From Bacteroidota bacterium (GTDB taxonomy: Bacteria; Bacteroidota; Bacteroidia; Bacteroidales; VadinHA17), in NCBI GenBank assembly GCA_018262715.1, contig JADFDS010000039.1, positions 120,921 through 184,920 of the forward strand: DNA of 64,000 nt, given 5' to 3'. This document shows, one piece after another, positions 42,963 through 51,408 of this stretch. The notes beneath the pieces were generated by a model, which was not told the DNA's origin, did not search any database, and worked only from the letters and a program-made list of their open reading frames with translations. The stretch's first letter is position 1, and every line of letters begins with the position of its first letter. A program made the translations under genes and the position numbers.

Positions 42963-44294
42963 ATGAAAAAAACAACCATTCTCCTGATCTCCCTGCTTCT
43001 TTCAGCCGCGGGAGATGCTTTCTCCCAGATACCTCTGAGCCTTAAAGCCAGGCATCGTACAGACGGAGACACAATTACCCTGACCAGCGTCCTCAGAAAC
43101 CGCGGACTCCTTTCAGTCCGGACTTCTCCTGACCCGGTAACCGGAAAGAGCGGGAACATTCTCCTTGACGACCTCAGGTACTATGAGATAATTCCTGAAA
43201 ACCTGGAATCACTGTGGCAGATGATAATCCTCAGATCACCTGTGTATGACAACCTCCTGAAGTCGGGGTACAGCTATGAGACCCGCTCTGCGATGGAGGA
43301 TCTGATGAAGGAGTATCTGGCCAGGGCAGAACAGAACAATTCATTTTATATCGACAGTTACCTGGAGGCCAGGCTATATGCCATCCTGCGCAAGGTCTAT
43401 CCGGTCAGGAACACTGACAGGCGCCCGGGAATTCTGAGCCTTCGTATCCTGTCGGAGATTGCCCCTGACGCATGGGTGGGCCCTGATGGCACCCTGGTGA
43501 TTACCACCGGATTGATTGCAGCCCTGGACAATGAGACCGAGATGATGGCACTGATGGCCCAGGAAGTCGCCCATTTTGCACTGGACCATCACCTGTCAAA
43601 TTACACCAGTACTGTCACATCCGGGATAAATCCCGCACTGGGAAATATCATCAGGTACACCGGGCAAGAGGAGAGGGTGGCTGATAATTGTGCAATTTCA
43701 GTGCTCTCATATTATGGCAAGAATTTCTCATTTTTGGGTTCAATGCTGCGAAATGTAATGGATTACGGAGAGCTGATGGGCAGTTTTTACCTTGGATCAT
43801 TCCCAAATGCCAAATCCAGGGTAGACAACTACCAGGGTACGATCACGGATAAATCCGCTGATTATGATAAACTTGTTGCACCTGTTATATCCTATAATGC
43901 CTTCATGGCATACAACCAGTCACATTACCTGCTCTGTCGCCGCCTGCTCGAACGGAACATTGCTTCAGGCACCGCCACTGCCGATGATATTGTGTTGCTC
44001 TCACAGGCAATGATGAACCTGTCAGGTTCGGATCATGAAGACCTGGAGGCACTCGTCCTGGTCCGCTCAGTGACAGACAGCCTGCAGGAGCCTCCTCCCG
44101 GAGCATTCAAGCAGGAAGCCCTTCTTTTGCTGAGGCTCGGACGCAGGGATGAAGCTGAGACAGCCCTCGACAGATGCCGGGAGGCACTGGAAAGGGAAGA
44201 AATGAAATACAGTTCAAAGTCTGGTGACTGGTCGGAGATGCTCAGCTACCTGGCATCGGAAAAGGACTGGGTGGCCAGGACAAGAGCAAGGTGA
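42963..44294 (+). CDS. Secreted M48-like protein with altered HExxH motif
   Basis: A 443-residue exported protein (signal peptide about 1-21, ending AFSQ). The middle resembles M48 metallopeptidases: a WVGPDGTLVITTGLI strand-turn near 171-185, then MAQEVAHFALDHHL at 198-211, where the zinc motif HExxH reads QEVAH. The third-ligand segment EERVAD is kept near 236-241. Loss of the first histidine suggests an inactive or altered peptidase, perhaps a scaffold. The C-terminal third is helical, possibly TPR-like (LLRLGRRDEAETALDRCREAL). No partner is evident in the neighbourhood. Confidence 0.7.
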   Translation: MKKTTILLISLLLSAAGDAFSQIPLSLKARHRTDGDTITLTSVLRNRGLLSVRTSPDPVTGKSGNILLDDLRYYEIIPENLESLWQMIILRSPVYDNLLKSGYSYETRSAMEDLMKEYLARAEQNNSFYIDSYLEARLYAILRKVYPVRNTDRRPGILSLRILSEIAPDAWVGPDGTLVITTGLIAALDNETEMMALMAQEVAHFALDHHLSNYTSTVTSGINPALGNIIRYTGQEERVADNCAISVLSYYGKNFSFLGSMLRNVMDYGELMGSFYLGSFPNAKSRVDNYQGTITDKSADYDKLVAPVISYNAFMAYNQSHYLLCRRLLERNIASGTATADDIVLLSQAMMNLSGSDHEDLEALVLVRSVTDSLQEPPPGAFKQEALLLLRLGRRDEAETALDRCREALEREEMKYSSKSGDWSEMLSYLASEKDWVARTRAR

Positions 44295-44434
44295 CTCCGC
44301 TGAAGCTTCCCGGTTTCAGTGTTCTGCCTGCAATCAACAATGATGATATTTGCATCACAGACCGGATATACCTCGGATCTTGTTAAAATATTAATCCCGC
44401 TCCAACGTTTCAATATTCAATATATACATTCATC

Positions 44435-44908
44435 ATGCCAGGTAAAGATTATAATCCCGCCATGCATACTGCCGAGCATATCCTGAACTCGGTGATGGAC
44501 AAGATGTACCATTGCGGGAGATCATTCAACAGCCACATTGAAAGCAAAAAGAGCAAATGCGACTACCATATCAGGAAAGGATTGTCTGACAAGGAAGTTC
44601 GGGCAGTGGAAAGAACAGTAAATGAGATAATTAAACTTGACATACCGGTGGGAGAGGAGCTTGTCAGCAGGAGGGAGGCTGACGAAAAGTATTTTACAGG
44701 GAAACTGCCGGGAGACGCAGGAGAAACAATCCGGATCATCACTATCGGGAATTTCGACGCATGCCCGTGCATCGGGCAACATGTGAAAAACACATCTGAA
44801 ATTGGCACATTTTCAATAACATCGGCAGATTTCAATGAAGGTATTCTGAGAATCCGCTTCAGGATCGGCCAGGAAGTGTCTCAACCCGGCCTCCGGATAC
44901 CGGCCTGA
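44435..44908 (+). CDS. AlaX-like alanyl-tRNA editing-domain protein
   Basis: Free-standing second-additional (SAD) domain of 157 residues like the editing domains of alanyl- and threonyl-tRNA synthetases. Zinc ligands are visible as HTAEH (H11, H15) and CPCIGQH (C112, H116). Such proteins hydrolyse mischarged Ser-tRNA-Ala or related species. It is shorter than most AlaX proteins and lacks an N-terminal beta-barrel. It is a single gene ended by a strong bidirectional terminator. Confidence 0.8.
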   Translation: MPGKDYNPAMHTAEHILNSVMDKMYHCGRSFNSHIESKKSKCDYHIRKGLSDKEVRAVERTVNEIIKLDIPVGEELVSRREADEKYFTGKLPGDAGETIRIITIGNFDACPCIGQHVKNTSEIGTFSITSADFNEGILRIRFRIGQEVSQPGLRIPA

Positions 44909-44945
44909 TGGTTGAAAACAACGTAAAGCAAAGCTGACACACAAA

Positions 44946-44970
44946 AAAAACCGGCGCTATACCGGTTTTT
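44946..44970. terminator. Bidirectional terminator between convergent genes
   Basis: AAAAACCGG (44946-44954) pairs with CCGGTTTTT (44962-44970) around GCGCTATA region. The A-run and T-run make it work for both the AlaX-like gene and the leftward YtfJ-like gene. Confidence 0.85.
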
Positions 44971-44993
44971 ATTTATCATGATTCAGGTAATTC

Positions 44994-45527
44994 CTATTCT
45001 TTTGTGAGTTTGGTTATCATGTCAATGATGCCCGGGATGTCGCTGTCGGCAATCTTGCCCTTATATACACCCCTGACAATGCGGTTCTTGTCAACAATCA
45101 CAACTGTATAGCTGTCCTTGGGCATACCCCATGACTCATGCAGAAGTCCTTTATAATCAAACAGAATGGTAGTGTCATACTTTTTTGCCTTCCTGCCGGC
45201 AATGGCACGTACCAGTCCGTCGGGAAGCTTGGTCGACTGGAGGTCGACTATCCCGAATCCCTTGAAAGCATTCTGGTCAATAATCTTGTCAATGTCAACG
45301 GCCTTGTTGACGGCGTCATTGAACGGATCATTAAGGTCATCATTGTCAGGATCAACGTAGTTTATCTGAAGAACTTTGCCCGGCCAGGAGTTCATGGTGA
45401 ATTCCTTTTTGGAAGCATCGGTCAGAGCCCATTCCGGAGCTTTCTTTCCAACTTCGAGCTTGCCCTGGGCTGCAGCAAACGGCAGAGTAAAAGCTGCCAG
45501 GAGAACAGTAAACAACAGTTTTTTCAT
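44994..45527 (-). CDS. YtfJ-family periplasmic thioredoxin-fold protein
   Basis: A 177-residue exported protein with a signal peptide (about 1-20, LPFAAAQG). The mature part begins with a peroxiredoxin-like segment (LEVGKKAPEWALTD) and keeps the thioredoxin fold (VLQINYVDPDN, TTILFDYKGLLHESWGMPKDSYTVVIVDKNRIVRGVYKGKI). No CxxC pair exists, in line with the YtfJ family, whose function is poorly defined. A near-consensus -7 box TATCTTTC lies at 45552-45559 on the minus strand. The following gap 45528-45759 has only short repeats such as GTTACCTG. Confidence 0.75.
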   Translation of the reverse strand: MKKLLFTVLLAAFTLPFAAAQGKLEVGKKAPEWALTDASKKEFTMNSWPGKVLQINYVDPDNDDLNDPFNDAVNKAVDIDKIIDQNAFKGFGIVDLQSTKLPDGLVRAIAGRKAKKYDTTILFDYKGLLHESWGMPKDSYTVVIVDKNRIVRGVYKGKIADSDIPGIIDMITKLTKE

Positions 45528-45759
45528 TTTTACGGTTTCTTAAATTTAGCGGAAAGATAACATTTTTTAGTATTCATGCACATTATGGCGAAAAATGTGA
45601 AGTGAATCCGGGTGAAGCCCATGATGTTACCTGCGTGGGCTCTGCAGCACTGTGAATGTGAATGTTACCTGGGTAAAGCCCATGCTTGAATCAGGAAGAG
45701 CTTTGCGGCACTCTGACAGCCACAATACTGCGCGCCACCCGCAGGGATTGACAAACTGA

Positions 45760-46425
45760 TTATCTGCCCGTGGTGAGGAAGTCGTTCAGTGGTTTCATTG
45801 CCCTGAAAGCGCCAGTCACCACTTCGAAAAAACCGGGATCAACCACCTCCCTGTCTGTCAGCAGCTTTTCAGGCAGGAAGCTTTTCATCTTTATCAGCTC
45901 AATATGAGGATGGTCCTTTGAGAATCCGCGGGGCGGAAGCTTTAGTTTTTCTCCCTCTAGTCCGCCAAAATACTTCCTGTACTCCCTGCTGTTCAATATC
46001 TTCACCAGGCTGTCGCCTTCACCGGCAATTCTGTTGCGGATCGAATTCAGCCAGGGCGCAGGAGGGATGTATGACCCTCCTGAAATAAACGACTGGCCCG
46101 GCTCGATATGAAGGTAATAACCTGGAAACCTGTCGGCGCTCTTCTTTCCGCCACGGACCATGAACGCCCCGAAATTAGTCTTATAGATGGTCTTATCATT
46201 TGTGAACCGGATGTCTCGGTTGATCCTGTAGATGCAGCTTTTTGCCTCAAGCCCTCTGAAAATCGGGTCAAAACTGACTATGTCATCAATGACAGCCTGC
46301 ACAAACAGGGAGAAATTCCCGCGAGCCGCTTCATAGCGGGAACGGTTTTCGGCAAACCAGAGCCTGTTATTATTTCGGCGCAGGTCAGAAAGGAACATCA
46401 GGGTTGAACGGTCAATACTGATCAT
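45760..46425 (-). CDS. DUF2461 (TIGR02453) family protein
   Basis: A 221-residue cytoplasmic protein of the DUF2461 family. Typical segments are FLSDLRRNNNRLWFAENRSRYE at the N-terminus, CIYRINRDIRFTNDKTIYKTNFGAFM near 65-90, the GYYLHIEPGQSFISGGSY strand pair near 103-120, and GFSKDHPHIELIKMKSF near 168. The biochemical function of this widespread family is not established. It is a single gene with no obvious operon partners. Confidence 0.9.
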   Translation of the reverse strand: MISIDRSTLMFLSDLRRNNNRLWFAENRSRYEAARGNFSLFVQAVIDDIVSFDPIFRGLEAKSCIYRINRDIRFTNDKTIYKTNFGAFMVRGGKKSADRFPGYYLHIEPGQSFISGGSYIPPAPWLNSIRNRIAGEGDSLVKILNSREYRKYFGGLEGEKLKLPPRGFSKDHPHIELIKMKSFLPEKLLTDREVVDPGFFEVVTGAFRAMKPLNDFLTTGR

Positions 46426-46525
46426 ATCATTATCAGGTTAATCAGATAAATCTGTAGAATTGTTTGTTAAATAATTGAATATCAATATGTTACAAATGCA
46501 CGTCAGTTTATCCCAAAGCTACGAA

Positions 46526-46593
46526 ATTTCTCTGATTGCCGTAACGGTTCAATAACTGCATTTCTCTGATTGAAGTAACGGTTTAATAACATC
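46526..46593. repeat. 34-bp tandem direct repeat, two copies
   Basis: ATTTCTCTGATTG-N2-GTAACGGTT-N-AATAAC occurs at 46526-46559 and 46560-46593. A third TCTGATTG follows at 46632-46639, about two periods further. It lies in the gap upstream of the lipoprotein gene and could be a regulator-binding array. Confidence 0.65.
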
Positions 46594-46687
46594 ATTGTTA
46601 AGCCATTTAAATCATAGCATCAGAAAACTTTTCTGATTGGCAGATGTTAAACGCATGAGGCAATCTGTAATCAATAAAATAAATGTC

Positions 46688-47233
46688 ATGAAAATTAGTC
46701 AGTTAGCAGCATTGGTAATCCTGTCCGCAGCCATGATGATATCCGGTTGCACCAGGGAGGAAGAGCCTGATCATTTCAGGTACACTGTGAATGATTACCC
46801 TCTGTACCAGGGATTTATCCACAATTATGGAATGCCTGAAGGCGCATCCGGTTACAACTTTGATGTGACCATACATTCTGCAGGTGTAAGTTATAACCGC
46901 GACCGGCACGAGTTCCAGGGTACCGGACACCTGGTTTTTTTCCAGATGTTCTCATCGTCAGCAACAGAACTGGCAGCAGGTTTGTACCAGTTCAGCGCCG
47001 ATGACACCCCGGGTGATCCGTCGACTTTCAACGTGGCCAATTTCGGAATGGATATAAATTTCAGTGAGGATACCGGAACTCTTGTATCTGCTGTCTCCGG
47101 AGTGGTCAAGGTATCAGGGACCGGTGACTACAGAACCTTTGACTTCGATTGCCTGACAGGGACCGGGGAAAAGATCACAGGACACTATTACGGTTTTGTT
47201 CCTGCCTATGACATGAGGGATGCCAGGAAATAA
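46688..47233 (+). CDS. Small lipoprotein of unknown function
   Basis: Predicted lipoprotein of about 181 residues. A basic and hydrophobic N-terminus (MKISQLAALVILSAAMMI) ends in the lipobox ISGC. The mature part is beta-rich, with HEFQGTGHLVFFQMFS, GMDINFSEDTGTLVSAVSGVVKVSGTGDYRTFDFDC and GHYYGF, reminiscent of small surface proteins of Bacteroidota. I chose ATG 46688 because it places the signal sequence at the N-terminus; an ATG at 46637 would bury it. Tandem 34-bp repeats lie upstream. I do not recognise the family. Confidence 0.7.
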   Translation: MKISQLAALVILSAAMMISGCTREEEPDHFRYTVNDYPLYQGFIHNYGMPEGASGYNFDVTIHSAGVSYNRDRHEFQGTGHLVFFQMFSSSATELAAGLYQFSADDTPGDPSTFNVANFGMDINFSEDTGTLVSAVSGVVKVSGTGDYRTFDFDCLTGTGEKITGHYYGFVPAYDMRDARK

Positions 47234-47390
47234 CATGGTTTTGGCAAACAAATGCCTGACCTCTATTTGCCTATAATTAATATTATGTTAAATAGAAACA
47301 TCAGTACAAGGGTTTCAATAGCAAAATCCTGCTGATGGCGAAAAGATGGCCCCCCTGCCCTGTCTCTGGTTGTGAGCGATGAAGCGAGCC

Positions 47391-47420
47391 AAAAAAAAAG
47401 AAGGCACCTCAACGGGTGCC
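47391..47420 (-). terminator. Terminator of the TPR gene
   Basis: On the minus strand GGCACC (47415-47420) pairs with GGTGCC (47403-47408) and runs into nine T, broken by one GAA near the stem. The rest of the gap 47234-47447 holds no gene. Confidence 0.8.
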
Positions 47421-47447
47421 TTCCATATTTATTCTGGTAACGCTTTG

Positions 47448-48593
47448 TTACAGGTTCTCAACCTTTGCCTTATATGCCTCAAATTCAGGCATCATCTTAA
47501 GCTTGAGGTAGATCTCACGAAGGAACTCAAGTGTCGCAACTGAAGTCGGGTTTGCCTTTTCTGCATCCAGGAAGAAAGGAATTGCCTTCTTCATCTCATC
47601 AAATGCCTTGTTCTTGGCAATCTCATACTCCCTGTTGTCAGAGATCAGGTTGGCTTCGTTCAGCATGTCATTTGCAATCGAGACGTAGCAAAGACCGATA
47701 TTGTAATTGCTCTCGAACTGAGTCGGGTTCTTGGTGAGTGATGTCTTCAGGCTCTCGATGGCTTTCGGGTAATCTTCAAGCTTCATGTGGAGGCTTCCCT
47801 CGACAAGATAAAGGATATGGTTTTCAGGATCCATCTCCATGGCCTTGTGAACAAACTCAAATGCCTTCGGCGAGTTGTTGGCGTCAAGATAGAACTGGGT
47901 TGCCTGGAGAATAATATCCAGGGTGTCAGGATATGCCTTGAACCCTTCCATCAGAACAGCTTCGGCCTTGACGGTATCCTTCATCTTCATGTAGCAGTCG
48001 CTCATGAAAATATAAGGTTTCGTATCCTCGGTGCCCGACTCGGTGCAGGTACGGAAATACGCAATTGCTTCAGGATACATCTCACCGTTGTAAGCTGCCA
48101 GCCCGGCATTGAAGATCACCAGTGTGTCTACCATGCCTACATAGAGATCGCTGGAGGAAACCTTCACGTTCCTTTCAAATGATTCCATAGCTCCCTTGAA
48201 GTTCTTTTCATTGAACTTGTTGATTGCGTCATTCAGGAATGAGTTGCCAAGAAGTGCATACGCATTGTCCCTGATGATGATGTTCTTCATCTTGGGATCA
48301 AGCTGAACTGCTTTCTCGAAGTTGTTGTAGGCTTCCATGAGGATGTCAGGATAGAGACCGATAAACTTCGGATCGCCTGAATCAAACGCAGCCTGGCAAA
48401 GTTTTCCCTTAACGTAGTAAGTCTTTGCAAGGCCCATTGACTTCGGGTGAACGATGGCTGTCTCAATTGCTTCCTTAGCCTTGTCGAATGCACCTTCCCT
48501 GATAAAAGTTTCGGCAGCGGTAATTTTTCCCTTCTGTGCCATGGCACCTGCTGAGATGATTACTGCCAGTAAAAACAATGTGATCTTCTTCAT
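47448..48593 (-). CDS. Exported tetratricopeptide-repeat protein
   Basis: A 381-residue protein with a signal peptide (about 1-19, FLLAVIISAGAMAQ). At least six TPR units follow, recognised as AYNNFEKAVQLDP, AIAYFRTCTESG, AFEFVHKAMEMDPENHILYLVEGSLHMKLEDYPKAI-like hairpins and ESNYNIGLCYVSIAND. It is probably periplasmic. TPR proteins of this type often support envelope assembly or gliding/secretion machines, but no specific role can be assigned. It has an excellent Bacteroidota promoter and its own terminator, so it is a single-gene unit next to gyrA. Confidence 0.85.
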   Translation of the reverse strand: MKKITLFLLAVIISAGAMAQKGKITAAETFIREGAFDKAKEAIETAIVHPKSMGLAKTYYVKGKLCQAAFDSGDPKFIGLYPDILMEAYNNFEKAVQLDPKMKNIIIRDNAYALLGNSFLNDAINKFNEKNFKGAMESFERNVKVSSSDLYVGMVDTLVIFNAGLAAYNGEMYPEAIAYFRTCTESGTEDTKPYIFMSDCYMKMKDTVKAEAVLMEGFKAYPDTLDIILQATQFYLDANNSPKAFEFVHKAMEMDPENHILYLVEGSLHMKLEDYPKAIESLKTSLTKNPTQFESNYNIGLCYVSIANDMLNEANLISDNREYEIAKNKAFDEMKKAIPFFLDAEKANPTSVATLEFLREIYLKLKMMPEFEAYKAKVENL

Positions 48594-48622
48594 GTCTGGA
48601 TAATTTGCTTTTAATGTTGGTC

Positions 48623-48654
48623 CAAAAATAAAACTTTAGAATCTATTCTTCAAA
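48623..48654 (-). promoter_or_regulatory. Full consensus promoter of the TPR gene
   Basis: On the minus strand TTTG (48651-48654), exactly 20 bases, then TATTTTTG (48623-48630). Both Bacteroidota elements match perfectly. The predicted leader is about 23 bases. This is the clearest promoter in the window and sets the spacing used to judge the others. Confidence 0.8.
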
Positions 48655-48666
48655 TAATTTGCCAAA

Positions 48667-51165
48667 TTACTCGGCACTGTCGGCCGACTGCTCCTCAATA
48701 TCGATACCAGGCTCGTTATCATCCTCATTTACTTCGACATAAGCTACTGAAGCAATTGAGTCATTTTCTTTGATATCTATGAGTTTTACGCCCTGTGTTG
48801 CCCTTCCCATCACTCTCAGTTCGTTCACCGGCGTCCTCAGGATGTTACCGTTCTGAGTAATAATCAGCAGGTCATACTGGTCGTTCACATCCTTGAGGGC
48901 TATCAGTTTCCCGGTCTTGTCAGTGATGTTTATGGTCTTCACTCCTTTTCCTCCGCGGTTTGTGATACGGTAATCGCTTATGTCCGACCTCTTTCCGAAG
49001 CCGTTTTCCGAGACCACCAGCACATCTGTCGCTTCGTTCTCAACGGTTATCATTCCGATTACAACATCGTCATCGCCGGAGAGGGTTATTCCGCGTACAC
49101 CTGATGCCGTACGGCCCATTGGCCTGACAGTGGCTTCTTTGAATCTGACGGCACGGCCTGATCTCACTGCAAGCATAATCTCATGGCTGCCGTTGGTCAT
49201 CCTGGCTTCGAGGAGCTCATCCCCTTCCCTTACCGTGATGGCGTTGATCCCGTTCGCCCTGGGGCGGGAATAGGCTTCGAGCGACGTCTTCTTGATTACT
49301 CCCTTGCGGGTGCAGAGGACGATGAAGTTGTTGTTGATATAATCACTGTCATCAATTGTCTTTACATTGATGAATGCCCTGACGCTGTCATCAGGCTCAA
49401 TATTGATCACGTTCTGAATCGCCCTCCCCTTACTGTTGCGCGTACCCTCGGGCAGGTCATAGACCTTCTGCCAGTGGCACTTGCCGTTACGGGTAAAGAA
49501 GAGCATGGTGTTATGCATTGTTGCAACATACATATGCTCAATGAAATCTTCTTCCCGGGTAGTGCTTCCCCTCTTGCCAGTACCTCCCCTGTTCTGGCGG
49601 CGGAACTCGGTCAGAGGCGTCCGCTTGATGTAACCCATATGCGAAATGGTAATAACCATCTCATCATCAGCGTAGAAATCCTCAGGATTGAATTCGCCTG
49701 CGGCGGGAACAATCTGAGTCCGCCGTTTGTCTCCGAATTTGTCCTTTACCTCGAGAAGCTCATCCTTGATAATCTGCATCTGGAGCTTCTCGTCTGCAAG
49801 AACCTGGTTCAGGTATTCGATGAGTTTTTTAATCTCCTCGTATTCAGCATGCAGCTTATCCTGTTCCAGCCCGGTGAGCTGCCTCAGGCGCATCTCCACG
49901 ATTGCTCTCGCCTGAATATCAGTCAGCCCGAATCTCTCCATCAGCCGCTCACGCGCGATGTCAGTATTCTGCGAAGACCTGATAATAGCTATGACCTCAT
50001 CGATATTATCGCTGGCAATGATCAGACCTTCAAGTATATGAGCTCTCTTTTCGGCCTGGTCAAGATCATATTTCGCCCTGCGCACAACGATATCATGCCT
50101 GTGCTTCACGAAGCTGTCAATTATCTCCTTGAGGGCAAGGGTCTTGGGCCGACCCTTGACAAGTGCTATATTGTTGACATTGAACGATGTCTGCAGCTGC
50201 GAATGCTTGTAAAGATGGTTCAGGACAATGTTGGCCGGCATCTCCTTCTTGAGGATTATCACAACCCTCATTCCTGTTCTGTCAGACTCATCATTGATAT
50301 AGGAAATCCCTTCCAGCTTTTTTTCATTGATAAGGTCAGCTATTCTCTTGATCATCTCGGCCTTGTTGACCATATAGGGGATTTCGGTGACCACGATGCA
50401 CTCTCTTCCCGAGTGGGTCAGCTCCACCTCCGTTTTGGCCCTGACAACAATCCTTCCCCTGCCGGTTTCATAAGCCTCCCTTATCCCCTGCTCACCATAT
50501 ATTATACCCCCAGTCGGAAAGTCGGGTCCCTTGATATAATGCATCAGCCCCTCGGTGGTGATCTCCGGGTCATCAATGTAAGCTATGATGGCATCAACTG
50601 CTTCGGAGAGGTTGTGAGGAGGCATGTTGGTTGCCATACCCACTGCAATACCTGAAGCTCCGTTGACCAGCAGCGTTGGTATCCTGGTGGGCAATACGGT
50701 AGGCTCCTGCAGCGTGTCATCAAAATTGGGCTGAAAGTCAACAGTTTCCTTTTCAATGTCCGAGAGAGTCTCTTCAGCGATCCGCTTGAGCTTTGCCTCT
50801 GTGTATCGCATTGCTGCAGGACTGTCACCGTCTATTGATCCGAAGTTTCCCTGCCCGTCAACAAGCGGGTACCGGAGAGACCAGTCCTGCGCCATCCTTA
50901 CCATTGCATCATAAACCGATGAGTCACCATGCGGGTGATACTTACCCAGAACCTCCCCCACTATCCTTGCTGATTTCTTGAATGGCCTGTTTGAAAGCAC
51001 TCCAAGCTCTGACATACCGAAGAGAACCCTCCTGTGCACCGGCTTTAAACCGTCACGCACATCGGGTAATGCCCTTGACACTATGACCGACATCGAATAA
51101 TCGATGTAAGCCGACTTCATCTCCTCCTCGATATTGACTTTTACTATTTTTGCTTGATCTGACAT
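48667..51165 (-). CDS. gyrA: DNA gyrase subunit A
   Basis: Breakage-reunion subunit of DNA gyrase; with GyrB it introduces negative supercoils. The 832 residues contain the N-terminal [28 protein letters not shown], the catalytic tyrosine in [14 protein letters not shown] near 120, the quinolone-region sequence [10 protein letters not shown], and a C-terminal beta-pinwheel with GyrA-box-like [13 protein letters not shown] near 545. An acidic tail ends the protein. Length is normal. The -7 box TATATTTG lies at 51190-51197, 25 bases upstream. Confidence 0.98.
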   Translation of the reverse strand: MSDQAKIVKVNIEEEMKSAYIDYSMSVIVSRALPDVRDGLKPVHRRVLFGMSELGVLSNRPFKKSARIVGEVLGKYHPHGDSSVYDAMVRMAQDWSLRYPLVDGQGNFGSIDGDSPAAMRYTEAKLKRIAEETLSDIEKETVDFQPNFDDTLQEPTVLPTRIPTLLVNGASGIAVGMATNMPPHNLSEAVDAIIAYIDDPEITTEGLMHYIKGPDFPTGGIIYGEQGIREAYETGRGRIVVRAKTEVELTHSGRECIVVTEIPYMVNKAEMIKRIADLINEKKLEGISYINDESDRTGMRVVIILKKEMPANIVLNHLYKHSQLQTSFNVNNIALVKGRPKTLALKEIIDSFVKHRHDIVVRRAKYDLDQAEKRAHILEGLIIASDNIDEVIAIIRSSQNTDIARERLMERFGLTDIQARAIVEMRLRQLTGLEQDKLHAEYEEIKKLIEYLNQVLADEKLQMQIIKDELLEVKDKFGDKRRTQIVPAAGEFNPEDFYADDEMVITISHMGYIKRTPLTEFRRQNRGGTGKRGSTTREEDFIEHMYVATMHNTMLFFTRNGKCHWQKVYDLPEGTRNSKGRAIQNVINIEPDDSVRAFINVKTIDDSDYINNNFIVLCTRKGVIKKTSLEAYSRPRANGINAITVREGDELLEARMTNGSHEIMLAVRSGRAVRFKEATVRPMGRTASGVRGITLSGDDDVVIGMITVENEATDVLVVSENGFGKRSDISDYRITNRGGKGVKTINITDKTGKLIALKDVNDQYDLLIITQNGNILRTPVNELRVMGRATQGVKLIDIKENDSIASVAYVEVNEDDNEPGIDIEEQSADSAE

Positions 51166-51189
51166 ATCAGATTGATAATTAATAAGTTA

Positions 51190-51197
51190 CAAATATA
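51190..51197 (-). promoter_or_regulatory. -7 box TATATTTG for gyrA
   Basis: Exact TAnnTTTG match on the minus strand, 25 bases before the gyrA ATG. Confidence 0.6.
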
Positions 51198-51330
51198 TTT
51201 TTCTCATTTGAAATTAATCCACGAAAATAATCAAAATGCCTCATTTTTTAACCTTTTGAAGCCTCTATTTGTTAACAGTTGATGTTAAAAATTGGGCACA
51301 ATTCTTGCCAATACATTTTTACAATAGAAT

Positions 51331-51338
51331 TAACTTTG
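51331..51338 (+). promoter_or_regulatory. -7 box TAACTTTG for clpC
   Basis: Exact TAnnTTTG match in the gyrA-clpC divergent gap. A TTG at 51305-51307 is 23 bases upstream, slightly far for a -33 element. Confidence 0.55.
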
Positions 51339-51408
51339 AAATCTGGCGTTTTATGTATTAATGGCAGTTTTACTGACACAATTGCATGAAACCCGTAACG
51401 AAAAAATA

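Noticed and set aside
43441..43640. Active M48 protease at 42963-44294
   Set aside because: The HExxH motif reads QEVAH, so catalytic activity is not supported by sequence.
49183..50655. Long open frame (490 codons) opposite gyrA
   Set aside because: Fully antisense to a certain gyrA; composition and lack of domains mark it as a shadow.
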